A stretch of 64,000 nucleotides of DNA. It comes from Hermatobates lingyangjiaoensis. Its lineage: Eukaryota; Arthropoda; Insecta; Hemiptera; Hermatobatidae. Shown piece after piece: positions 11,580 to 22,391 of the stretch (within the stretch, counting starts at the first letter, position 1; every line of letters begins with the position of its first letter). The notes under the pieces are model-generated. The model saw only the letters and a program-made list of their open reading frames with translations. It had not been told where the DNA came from and ran no database searches. The DNA lies in assembly GCA_026182355.1 (NCBI GenBank), contig JAPFBL010000003.1, positions 434,001-498,000 of the forward strand, read 5' to 3'. A program made the position numbers and the translations under genes.

Positions 11580-12940
11580 CTGTAACGTTATTATTTCATT
11601 TCAAAAAAGACTATTATAATCCCATTGTCTGTTTTCAAAATGATTAAATCTGACGATGTTACTTCTACGTAGATATCTTTTAGAGCAAGAAACCATAGTA
11701 GTTAAATTAGCGTGTTAATAACCATGGAGTATTTCACAAATTTGAAAAATGATTCAATCAACTGCACATTACAAAAAATGAAACGCACCTTACTTACAAT
11801 TACGAGTATATAAAGCAACAAACGAAAAATAAAGAGAAAACCAAGTTTTTCGGTACTTACATTTGAAAGTGCAAGATTATCCAAGGTTAAAGAAGTCAGA
11901 GGACTGCTACTAGTTCTTATTATTTATTACACTAGTCAAAGAAGCATTACGTGTTTCTCACCCCAAGCAATATCACAACACGGTCTGTTAGCCTAACTGA
12001 TTGAGGAGGCGACAGCGAAGGTCGCACTGAGGAATTCACGCAGGTGTCCTACAGAAGCAAATGCTGTTATTAATTTTACATGTCGATTCAACCACGAAAG
12101 CCTTAAATTATTCAGGAGTTCGTAAATAGCAGAGCAGGATTGATTGGACAAACCCCAGTACTTGGACATTTGTTGAATACGATCCTCATTTAAATTTATT
12201 TCACCTTATAAACGGTATTTTCTTTAATTTATAGGAGAAATCAATATAACCTTGAGCATAATTTATAAAAATAAAACACCAATCGGGATTTTGAATTCAT
12301 TAATAGTGACATCATCAGAGAGAGAAATCATAAATAGAAAAACTTTCAATAAACAAAGACAATTATATACTTCTCAGAATTCAATGTTTCATTCATTTGT
12401 CAAATCAAACGAAATGGGTATAGACTGGATAATTTTTGAAAAAAATTCCCATGTAAATAACAGGTTATATACCCAATGAAACAAGGCATTCATCATGGTT
12501 GTACTGATACAAAGTAACAAAACTATATTATCAAAAAAAGTTAAGAACACTGCGCTTCTAAGACGGCTTTTACCACAATATCTGAAAACTCTGAGGTATC
12601 AAACTTTTAGAATATTGAACTCTCGAAATAATTTGTAATAATAGTGACAAAATTATAAAAAAATGTTATTAAAATATCAATATTTTTAAAAATATGCCAT
12701 TATTTGTTTATTGATCTGAATCGTGTGCTTAAAGACATTTCCATTACTGTATACAGAGTATACAATATCGTGACTCATAGAAATGGACATATAATTTGAG
12801 CAATTATATGAATGAAATTCAAGAATTCAGAACTCATAGAAACCAACAATATCAGCAAGATCAGACAACATAAGAACTTTTATGATATTATGCATTAATC
12901 AGCAGTGTAAAACAGTAAGACATCAGCAATTACTAATATA

Positions 12941-12969
12941 TTTCAACCAAAACAAGTGGTCTTCGTCAG
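12941..12969 (-). ncRNA. Hammerhead-like core, solo copy
   Basis: On the minus strand the sequence is CTGACGA, A, GACCA, a CTTGTTT loop, TGGTT, GAAA: the two invariant hammerhead boxes around a perfect five-pair stem II (one G-U), with one extra base after the first box. Stem I and stem III are not clear, so self-cleavage is unproven. Downstream sequence resembles the copies at 17192 and 43987. Confidence 0.4.
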
Positions 12970-13325
12970 AATCCCAAATGATACTGGACTGCACTCAGAC
13001 AAAGATCTCTGGTTTTGGTCATGTTTCTGATTTCATACTGTGGTTTAGTTGTCCATTTTTATTTCATGAAATTAAATGATTATATTAAATTAATAAAAAT
13101 AATGATTATATTAAATGAATGAAATTAACGATTTTATCGTGAAATCATGTTCTATATATACAATATGTAGAATAAATATGTCTTAGATTAATTCAAAGAA
13201 TCATATGTGCTTACATAACCAAGAAAAACCATGATATATCAGTTTGATATAAATGTTTTATGACTGTAAACAATCTGAGTAGCATGAATAAAGACCTCTA
13301 GCAAGAGTATTTTGCTGAAGCATAC

Positions 13326-13471
13326 CTTCCTCTTTGGAAGACTTCCTTTTCAATATAGAGACAGGTGGTGTGCTCGTGTCTTCTTGCGTAGATTTCTTCA
13401 GGATTCCTTGAGGTCTTTTATTAGGTTTAGCTTCATTGGGATGTAGTTCAGAATCAAATGACTTTCCTTTC
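13326..13471 (-). CDS. Supervillin-like gene, exon d with two ILK motifs
   Basis: This 146-nt exon follows TTATTGTAG and ends GAGGAAG before the donor GTATGC. It encodes about 49 residues: KGKSFDSELHPNEAKPNK, then RPQGILKKSTQEDTSTPP, then VSILKRKSSKEE. It holds two ILK motifs (QGILKK and VSILKR), each followed within a few residues by Ser or Thr and acidic residues. Such a pattern could serve basophilic kinases or CK2. It starts with one base and ends with one, matching exons c and e. Read-through past the donor gives a short tail that should not be taken as protein. Confidence 0.75.
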
Positions 13472-14617
13472 CTACAATAATAAAACATAATGAGATCAGG
13501 GTAGTTCATAAAGTTTCAAAGAAACATAATAAAACCATCAAATATGAACTCTAACTACATCGCAAAAAAAATTGACGTCAGTGTCATGTAACATAGTTGC
13601 ACTAAACTGTAACAAAACTATTAATGATTAAATAAATTAATTAATCACTAAATTATTTAGTTTAATGATTAAACTGTAAGTTTTTTAGCACTATAGCATT
13701 GATATTAACAAATCTTGAATCAAACATATAACAGATCACACCAATACCAAGAACTTAGGAGATGTATAATCACCGATGATTTTACTTTTACATTGCAGGT
13801 TCTGGATATTTGACCTCTATGCAATTATTTGTTTACCATATTTATCTAGAAGATAAATAACAGACATGATAACCATAATTATTTTGCGAATTAATGTGGA
13901 TATTACAAAACAAAAAAAGGAAAGAGGAAAAAGATCGTTCTTACTTACTTACTTACTTCCATTTTACAGGAAGTAAGTTCGGAGAATTTCATTAGGTGTT
14001 AAATTAAAATAAAAATCAAGCATATCACTTCATGTATTCTTTTTTTTATACACAGTTAATGTAAAATCAACTCTGCTCAACTTTTCCTTTGATTGCCAAT
14101 AATTAAGGCGTTTTTTTTATTTTCAAATGAACAATCACCTGAAGCTGAAGAAACTTGAAGGAATATTCTACTTCAGGGGAAATACGCACAATTTAACATA
14201 CTTCAGAAATATAATTTGTTAATGAAAATATATGAAATGTAATTATAATTATATTTATATAATCATAATTATAAATATAATTATCTCTTAATCTACCAAG
14301 AATTGCAATGTTGAATAATGAAACAAAAAAGGCTACATTTCCGTAAATTTAAATCAAATATGAATTAAAGGAAAGTTAAATAAGTTAACATAAGTTACAT
14401 TTTCGGTAATGCATTAATGCAAATGTATTATCCAGTCGTTAGGAATCAAAGCTGTGAATAGATTTTGGCCACCCTTTTGAGGTGATATTTGTTCAGCACA
14501 ATCAGATACAATTATCATTAAATAAAGTATCTTCCAAAGGAGCACTTACTTTAAGAAAGAGAAGTTATTTATGAAAAAAAAAACACATGAATTAAACATT
14601 ACTTTTGATTACTACAG

Positions 14618-15039
14618 GTTTAGGAAGTCCGGAGACCACCCTCCGGAAGCACAGAGGGTCTAAAAGTACCTACTAGTGGGATCCAACCTCCCAAAGGTGC
14701 ACCTAAGGACCCTAAGAAGACTGTCCCGAAGAAGGAGAAAGGAAGTTCCTTTCTTCCGAAACGTAGGGAGCCTGAATGGACATTATCAATGATGGTTTGT
14801 GCAGATTCTGCAAAGAGGAAGAAACACCGTTGCACCTGCTGACTGACAGTAAGGCAACTTTGATGCACTGAGGTAGGTGCTTCAGGACAGTCAACAAAAC
14901 CATAGTAAAATTTTACCGCTGGAACCAGCAAAAGTACTGAGATGCTTGGAGGCGTTGAAGCTAACTGCTGCGGTACTTTAGTACAGAAGAGGGAAAGTAC
15001 AACAGCTTTTTTTAAGACGCAGTGCTATAGTCACCCTCA

Positions 15040-15070
<31 letters not shown>
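14618..15070 (+). mobile_element. Deletion-derived LINE copy 1 with (AAT)n tail
   Basis: From AGGAAGTCCGGAGACCACCC to an (AAT)n tract at 15041-15070, this matches 37980-38427 closely. It carries the ORF1-like end (AAACGTAGGGAGCCTGAAT) joined to the zinc-finger end of ORF2 (GTTTGTGCAGATTCTGC), then the 3-prime UTR and tail. Both this and the second copy have the same junction. It is truncated at its left end. Confidence 0.65.
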
Positions 15071-15071
<1 letters not shown>

Positions 15072-15374
15072 GCCTACAATTAAAGGCTTTTCCCTTCTGT
15101 GCAAAAACTGTGATGTATTTGTATTCACTTGTTCTGGAAAATATCAATCGTCAAGGCAATGCTGCTACTATAGTAAACATACTTTTCTGCCTATAACATA
15201 TTATAGGTAACAAACTATAATATAATGTAAATAATAAGAAAACAATAACCTCTGTTAATAACAAAGTGAATGAGTTTACTAGAAATAGAAAACGGTGTTG
15301 TTTGTTTGTTCCAACGTCCACCCGGTTCGGTTTTTCGGAAACTGCGGCTTATTTTTAGTGTCCATTTTAGTTAT

Positions 15375-15535
15375 AGGCGACACACATAATCGGTTTGATT
15401 CTACATTGGGAGTACGGAATAAAGTTATAAACAATCACCCTTAGATTAGAGATCTTTAAGGAATACGTGACATACAGAGGCTTGGAACCAACTGCTACGC
15501 ATCCACTCGGAGAGACAGGATGAACAGGATCCCTG
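15375..15535 (-). mobile_element. Partial SINE copy
   Basis: In reverse complement this matches the SINE body: the CTCCCAATGTAGAATC block, then the TTCCTTAAAGATC block, then CGTAGCAGTTGGTTCC near the middle. The head and tail are missing or degraded. Confidence 0.5.
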
Positions 15536-15539
15536 CCAT

Positions 15540-17150
15540 CCTACACATCAAAACTGTGCAGTCATGGCTGAGACTGGACTTGGAATCTTCAAACAGAAAG
15601 CCTCCTACCACTACACGTCTGACTGTGATTGACAATTATGGAAAACTGGTCTGTGAAGGGAGAAATTAAGAGATATTGTGTTTGAATGTAGCTAGGCTTT
15701 TGATGTCTACATCACTAACAGCAGTGTCTAATGTTCTGTACTTATGAAAAACTGAGCCGTTCTTACAATAATAATTCAAATCAGTTAAGGATTAAAATTA
15801 AACACTTTTATCAGAGAAACACGTTGTTGATATACATAGGTTACAAACATTTTTATTATACATAAATCCATGTAAATCATAAAAATAAATTACTAAAAAT
15901 TATAATTGTGACAATGGCAAAACACATGTCATTTTGGCTTCCAGCCTTCAGAACTACTCTAAACGTTGACATTCAAACACCCTGTAACTAATGAGAAATG
16001 TTACCGAATGCCTTAATGAACACGGTATGTGGTTATTAAAAGTGCTTGTTTGCATCTTCCCATCTGGAGGTAACAAGGGGAACGGTCTGCACTCTCCAGT
16101 TGATTATCAATTTATAAATTAATTGTGAGTGGTTAGGATAATTTGTTATGCCTTCTGAAGATGATCCCAATTAATGGTAATCTGTTTATTTGAGCTGTGC
16201 TGCCTCTTTATTATAACAAGCGCACGCATACACTATCATTAAAAAAAAAATCATTTATATTTTATTTTTCGTATGAATAAGCAGGTTTGCATGTTGGTAA
16301 ATGACCCAGTTTCATTATGACTCAATTAATGTCAAAATAAACAGAAAAAATAAATTGAACAAATGTTTTTCAAACTCCGTAATTAAATCAATGGCAGTGT
16401 GTTGGTTAATTCAATGTAAGGTACATGTTATAAAAGCTTATCACAATATAAAAAAGAAAAGCAATTAAAATCTAAAAAACAAATTCATTGATTAGTTTTC
16501 ATAAAGTAAGGCAAGGGTGATTAAGTTTTCAACTAAACGGTTTGTGCCGAAAATTAAAATTGAGGTTACAACGGCTAGGAATCATTACTGTAGGTGTAGT
16601 TTGCATTTTAAGTAATTAATTTCAAGTTCTTAAATCGCATTACAAAAAAAAATGTTTCAACGAAACTTTTGTCAATTTTAAAAAAACCTTTAATCATTTG
16701 GAGTAAAAAAAGTAAAAGAATTGACTTGCTAACCGCATAAATTAAACGTACTGGAACTATCAGCATTTCTACTGCTGTTTTCAGGGCAATAAATTTTCTG
16801 TTGCTGACAGGTCTGGTCCAGCGCGAAGGTGTTTAAGTACCCAAGGTTGAGCTAGATTTTGATGTAACGGAGGACATTAGCCGGCAGTTCCAAGCACTGC
16901 TACACAAGTGCTAACTTATTTCTAGCTGCGTAAGCTCACTGGATTTAATTATAAATAAAGGCAAATGCAATAATTACATTTGTTTATGAAATATGAATAT
17001 ATTTCACTGCAATAATTCCAAATAATTTTCAATGTAATTAAATTACTACCTCATGTTTGCACTAAAAACTAACAGAATTATGTAAATATATAACAAAAAT
17101 CACAATAACTACGTGATAAACCAGAGTAAGGAAATTAGAAAATGACTAAA
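15540..17150. other. Intronic stretch, nothing recognised
   Basis: AT-rich unique-looking sequence within the intron between exons c and d. No coding or repeat signature accepted. Confidence 0.4.
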
Positions 17151-17191
17151 ATATTTCAACTACAACAAACTGATACTGAACGAATTACACT

Positions 17192-17250
17192 CTGACGAAG
17201 ACCGCTTGATTTGGTTTTCATTTTTCTGATTCCTACTGTGGATTATACGC
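17192..17250 (+). repeat. Degenerate hammerhead-like terminus
   Basis: CTGACGAAGACCGCTTGAT is intact, but the second box (GAAA) has decayed to TTTTC. It is followed by ATTTTTCTGATTCCTACTG, also seen in similar form after the copies at 12941 and 43987. Confidence 0.4.
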
Positions 17251-17272
17251 TGATTTATATATATTATATATA

Positions 17273-17531
17273 ATAAATTCAAAACGAAGGAAACAGACAG
17301 AAAGACACAGACATAACTCACATCGATATTTCTACCATCGTCGTCATCAGGAGGTGTGAAGAGCGAAGAGTCCCGCAGGAAGGCAGGGCGGTGACTCACC
17401 GCGGGTTCTGCGGACTCTGTGATTCCTGCGGGACTCTTCGCTCTTCACACCTCCTGATGACGACGATGGTCGAAATATCGATGTGAGTTATGTCTGTGTC
17501 TTTCTGTGTGTTTCCTTCGTTTTGAATTTAT
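17273..17531. mobile_element. Inverted-pair cassette with hammerhead-like boxes
   Basis: Two arms of about 109 bp (17273-17381 and 17423-17531) are near-identical inverted copies around a 42-bp GC-rich spacer. Each arm contains the series CTGATGA, C, GAC, GATG, GTC, GAAA (17454-17475 plus; the left arm at 17329-17350 has one change in it). The arms are far more alike than other repeats here, so the structure is young or maintained. Confidence 0.7.
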
Positions 17532-17574
17532 TTTATTTAATAAAAGTCCGCTGGACCGTTTCTTTTAATTGTGG

Positions 17575-17600
17575 TATAATATATATATATATATATATAA
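17575..17600. repeat. (AT)n microsatellite
   Basis: A pure AT dinucleotide run about 45 bp to the right of the inverted-pair cassette. Confidence 0.9.
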
Positions 17601-18094
17601 ATTTTTTGAATTTTTTAAAATAAACTGTGACACGTAGAAAGAAACGTAACAAAGGATTCCCTTTTCAATATTTAGACCGCCAAAACGGTCGAATTTGCTC
17701 TTTTAAAGCGTAGAAAAGTAACCAATTGTTTTCGGCTAACATTGTATCATGGGATAGTCAGTTTATCTTATTTTATCAAAACTATTAGAATCTTTTCTCT
17801 GGTCAACACATGATTTTAGGAAGACAAGATATTCTATTTAGTTGTTTTAATATGGTTAAGGAGTGATAACGATTGCAAGAATATTGTATTATTGCAAGAG
17901 TCAAGATAAAACGTCAAATTTCTTTCCCTCAATTTTCTTAACAAGTATAGAAATCAAAATAAGTAATCTTTTAGTAAAAAAAGTTTATTTTAAAAATTAT
18001 CATAATAAATAATCAACTGAAATAATTTCTATATAAAGATAGGTGTATTGTAATAATTGGGATTTTCTGAATAAGAATATTCTTACTTCCGCCC

Positions 18095-18180
18095 ATGAAA
18101 AATGTTTTAAATAAAACCGTAACATTGGTAACAGGAGTTTGATTTTTGAACCTAAAAAATTGACGGAATCCCGATTCCAC
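18095..18180 (+). repeat. Degenerate copy of the parent repeat of the 31-bp minisatellite
   Basis: TTTTAAATAAAACCGTAACATTGG, split here as TTTTAAATAAAACC and GTAACATTGG, then GGAGTTTGATTTTTGAACCT and GACGGAATCCCGATT, follows the order of the repeat at 44440-44535 with many substitutions. Confidence 0.45.
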
Positions 18181-19188
18181 AATAAACCTATTCTATCAAA
18201 CGATTGATAATTAATTGAATTTGTTATATAAAGATAATTAGCTATTAAAGCTAGGGCCTTGACATATTTTAAGATGAAATGTACTGCCTAAATATATTAC
18301 AGCAAATGAAATAATTATTTATAATACAAGAAATTAATTCATCATGAATATTTGACCGATATTTTTCAGATGATTTATTTTTAGAAGAAAGTATTCAGTT
18401 TTCCTTGTTTGTATTACTGTTATAAATCCAGCATTTCTAATCCATTTTATTATCCAGGCTAACTGCAAACAATCCATATGAACAAATATTTATGGTTCCT
18501 TTCTTTCTATTTCTTTTTTCATTTCAACAAACTCTCTCAAGTGAAAACCAAAGAAAATTGCTAATATAATGCCTCACATAATTGTTAACGCATACGACTA
18601 AATCATTCATATCTTTCATTCCATTTAATCATTATTTTTTTCAATAAAAAAGTTTCTTTCCACAATTCACCCTTTTTTTATCAAAAATATATTGCAAAGA
18701 TCTCACTAATCGTACTTATTAATTATCGATTCTTACTTATAGGTGTATTATGGAATTATAATTTTATAATTTCAGTTTAGAATATATAATATACAATCTA
18801 GGAAGAAGATAGCCTAAATGTGGCTATTAAGTAACTAAACCATTTTCAATGGACTCTCTGCTAAAACCTCAAAAGAAATCCATAGAAATTTTTGATATTT
18901 AATCATTTATTTCTATTTATTTTTAAATATATTTAATTATCTTAAATATGGTTTAAGAATAAATGTTATTTAACACAGGATAAATGGAGAACTCCCGACA
19001 CCTGTTAACACTTATGTAGTTAAAACATATGGCTCAATATTTTCAATGTGATGTATAATGTTAGTAAGATAATTCACTAGACTTATTTCGCTATACAAAT
19101 AACATTAATTGAAAAACACACACTTGTTTTCAAGAGAAAGAAGAATAAGTAAATTCACATTGAAAGAGTAAGGAAATATATGTTTTAA

Positions 19189-19413
19189 ATTCTGAGGTAA
19201 AATGGATAAACAAACAAAAAGTCTCCACACAAATGAAGTTTTGTTCAACAACAACAACAACAACAACGCGTTTCAAAATTCTGTGTTCATCATCAGGAAG
19301 AACACAGTTCCGTGATGATGAACATAAAGTATTCGATACGCGTTGTTGTTGTTGTTGAATAAAACTTCATTTGTGTGGAGACTTTTGTTTGTTTATCCAT
19401 TTTACCTCAGAAT
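19189..19413. mobile_element. Inverted-pair cassette with (CAA)n and CTGATGA boxes
   Basis: Arms of about 110 bp (19189-19298 and 19308-19413) are inverted copies. They share ACAAATGAAGTTTTGTTCAA, a run of CAA triplets, and AACGCG next to TTTC. The left arm read on the minus strand carries CTGATGA, a 15-base stretch, then GAAACGCG. The right arm has GTGATGA and a decayed second box. Only about 9 bp separate the arms, so the transcript would fold into a near-perfect hairpin. Confidence 0.7.
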
Positions 19414-19951
19414 GAGTAAATACCATACAATTACGGATTGCACAACTAATGATAATTATTATTATGATTATTTCAGAAAATAAATTCAACAATAAAAACA
19501 ATATACATTATTAGTAACATTAAATTGCAATAATTAATTATATCGTCGGAAAATCATAACCACTTTTACTGTTTCTGAATAGACAGGACATGTCTACGAT
19601 CTTGACCAATCGATATTATTATCATAATTAAGTTAAATATAAGAGACATATTATTATTAGAAATTTTACTCTTTAATCTGATATCACGATTACCCTGATA
19701 AAAGATGCTTACAAAGTTATTTAATTATTCCTCCCGATAATTTAATAGAACAACTACTGAAAGATACACCCAAAAACATTAGTACAAAATTAATTCGATA
19801 TCAATCTCCACTCAAAATTATTCTTTGTCAACAATTAGTTTGGACTATTTATTTACAACAATAGTAAAAGACCAACAAATTAGCTTGAAAATACAAAGAG
19901 AAGGTGTTGAAAAACAGTTATATGTAAGGAATATAAAAAAGGTTGTATTAC

Positions 19952-20042
19952 CCAAACTTATTCCTCTTGGAAGACTGAATGGGGGTCACCAAAGCAGCTG
20001 GAGAAGCAGTTCTGACTTCTTCTTTCGTTATGGTAATTGGCG
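19952..20042 (-). CDS. Supervillin-like gene, short internal exon c (PITITKEEV)
   Basis: This 91-nt exon has no ATG and is easy to miss. It sits between the acceptor TTATATATTCAG and the donor GTAATAC, after TTTGG. With the spare G from exon b it reads APITITKEEVRTASPAALV and then TPIQSSKRNKF. It ends with two spare bases that combine with the first G of exon d to give Gly. The phase agreement on both sides is the main reason to accept it. PITITKEEV resembles a PITTEEV segment in the N-terminal half of vertebrate supervillin (recalled from the family, not searched). A 62-bp satellite begins about 200 bp to its right, inside the intron. Confidence 0.7.
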
Positions 20043-20206
20043 CTGAATATATAAAAAAAAAAGACAAATAAATATGTATAAAACAAAATTGCGTACCTCA
20101 TATAGCAACCAATAATAATGACTGCATATAATATACGCTTATTTAATATAATGTATCATTTATTAATATTCTCGTAATGCTAGATAGTATGTTCTACAAT
20201 ATTATA

Positions 20207-21310
20207 CAAGAATCATCGTGTTGGATTTACTAGAGAGTAATGTGTGTTGCTATTTTACAATGGCATACGACATCTATTCAGTTGGGTTACCTTGACAGTT
20301 ATGTGCAATTGTTGTTTTACAATGGCATACGACATCTATTCAGTTGGGTTACCTTGACAGTTATGTGCAATTGTTGTTTTACAATGGCATACGACATCTA
20401 TTCAGTTGGGTTACCTTGACAGTTATGTGCAATTGTTGTTTTACAATGGCATACGACATCTATTCAGTTGGGTTACCTTGACAGTTATGTGCAATTGTTG
20501 TTTAACAATGGCATACGACATCTATTCAGTTGGGTTACCTTGACAGTTATGTGCAATTGTTGTTTTACAATGGCATACGACATCTATTCAGTTGGGTTAC
20601 CTTGACAGTTATGTGCAATTGTTGTTTTACAATGGCATACGACATCTATTCAGTTGGGTTACCTTGCCAGTTATGTGCAATTGTTGTTTTACAATGGCAT
20701 ACGACATCTATTCAGTTGGGTTACCTTGACAGTCATGTGCAATTGTTGTTTTACGATGGCATACGACATCCATTAGTTGGGTGACCTTGAAAGTTATATG
20801 CAATTGTTGTTTTACAATAGCACAGGACATCTATTGAGTTGGTTCACCATGACATTTATATTCAATTGCTGTTTTACAATGGTATATGACATCCAAATAG
20901 TTAGGTAAGCATGACAGCTGTATGCAATTGTTGTTTTACAATTGCACACGACATCCACTGTGTTAGGCTAAATCGATAATTTTATGTGACTCCTATATTA
21001 GAATACAATACGATATATGCTGTACTGAATTTTCTTAACAGTTATGTGTATTATTATTTGACTATGAATATGACACCCATTGGGTTAGGCTAGATTAAAA
21101 TTTTATGTAATTATTTTTATTATACTCGTATTATTGTGTAGTTATCACTGCTTTGTATTACCCCGAAAGTATGTTGGGGTTAGTTTTAGAACACAATATG
21201 ACTTCCCATGGGCTTGTTTACCTCGACAGTCATGAGTGGTTGGTGTTTTACAATGCAGTCTGACGTCCTTTGTGTTGGATTTGCTCGACAGTTATGTGTG
21301 TTGACTCTTT
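20207..21310 (+). repeat. 62-bp tandem satellite with one-sided decay
   Basis: About eight copies from 20269 to 20765 are nearly identical (core CATACGACATCTATTCAGTT, period 62 by position of GACATCTATT at 20269, 20331, 20393 and so on). Further copies to the right, to about 21310, become steadily more diverged, and one partial copy lies at the left end. The period is not a multiple of three, and the chance frame at 20530-20784 is not a gene. Confidence 0.9.
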
Positions 21311-22214
21311 TAAAGAGTAACGTACACATTATGACTTGTCTCGATAGATATGTTAGTATACTTTTGTTTATATTTTTCGGTATTTTTTTAAAAAAAATTT
21401 ACTCTACAATGCCCATTATAGGCATATATTTCACCTTACTTTTAGGCCTCGTAATGTTAGCACAAATAATTTCTCATCAGCCATACAAAACTATTGAGAA
21501 TATCGTTATAGCAGTTATTACATATAAGAAGGGATACATTATTTGTACAACAGATATTTTTTGGAGGTATAAGTTATTAAGGTCTTCATAAATATTTCTT
21601 TTATTATTTTGTAGATACTACTGAATTTAAGTAGCCACCTGAAAATATGGTTTTGATGAAAATGTAAATAGATTTGTTCAGACTTCAATTATTTAACCAT
21701 TTGAACTATATGAGAGCAAATAATTTACAATCACATAATACGATATTACATATAAGACATTATGTAAACTGGAAAATGTAAGAAAGACACTATTCAATTC
21801 AAATCCAAAGATGCAAATACAAGAACTGGCCATTGACATTATACTGAATGAAACTAGTATGACCACCTGCCAGCATTCTCGAAAGGAAGTATGATTCTTT
21901 TTAGTGGCACACTTCCTTTTTTGAAACCAAAGAGTGACGATGCGCTTTCATTTATTCATTATGACTTCAAGACATGCCAGTATAACTGTTTAGGTGATTC
22001 AAATAACTTATTTTTATGTAGCATAAGAAACGAAACTAATTTATTAATCTAGTAACTGATATTTCAGAAAATATAATACTGAGTACGATAGTAACAAAAT
22101 AATAAAAATAAACAAAATGCTAAAGACAAGGAAGGCAGTACTTACAATGATAAGTAAGAATGATAAAAAACAAAACAAACAAAAATGAACATTAAGTTAA
22201 TGCTAAGAGTATAC

Positions 22215-22391
22215 CAGTTTCAGGAGGTAGGAGACTCTTCTTAGGAATGGAGGTGACCTTACGAACAAGTTGACTCGAGCGGGGCACTGGTGACTGGTAT
22301 CCCAGGGACGTGTAGGGACTAGAGGTGCCATTAGACGGGGAACTGCCACCTGAGGGACGACCCTTTCGAATACCCTCCTTGCGGCGGTCCA
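22215..22391 (-). CDS. Supervillin-like gene, internal exon b
   Basis: This 177-nt exon starts after TGTTGACAG and ends at GAAACTG before the donor GTATAC. It contributes about 59 residues, beginning DRRKEGIRKGRPSGGSSPSN and ending SIPKKSLLPPETG. It is rich in Ser, Pro, Gly and basic residues, with several S/T-P sites, so it looks like a flexible phosphorylatable linker. It enters with two bases and leaves with one, matching both neighbours. The 31-kb intron before it is full of transposons. A longer open frame continues past the donor only by read-through into the intron. Confidence 0.7.

Noticed and set aside
20530..20784. 84-codon plus-strand frame in the 62-bp repeat
   Set aside because: It is a read-through of tandem repeats whose period is not a multiple of three; no gene-like composition.
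20207..21310. CRISPR-like repeat array
   Set aside because: The whole 62-bp unit is repeated with no variable spacers and the genome is eukaryotic.
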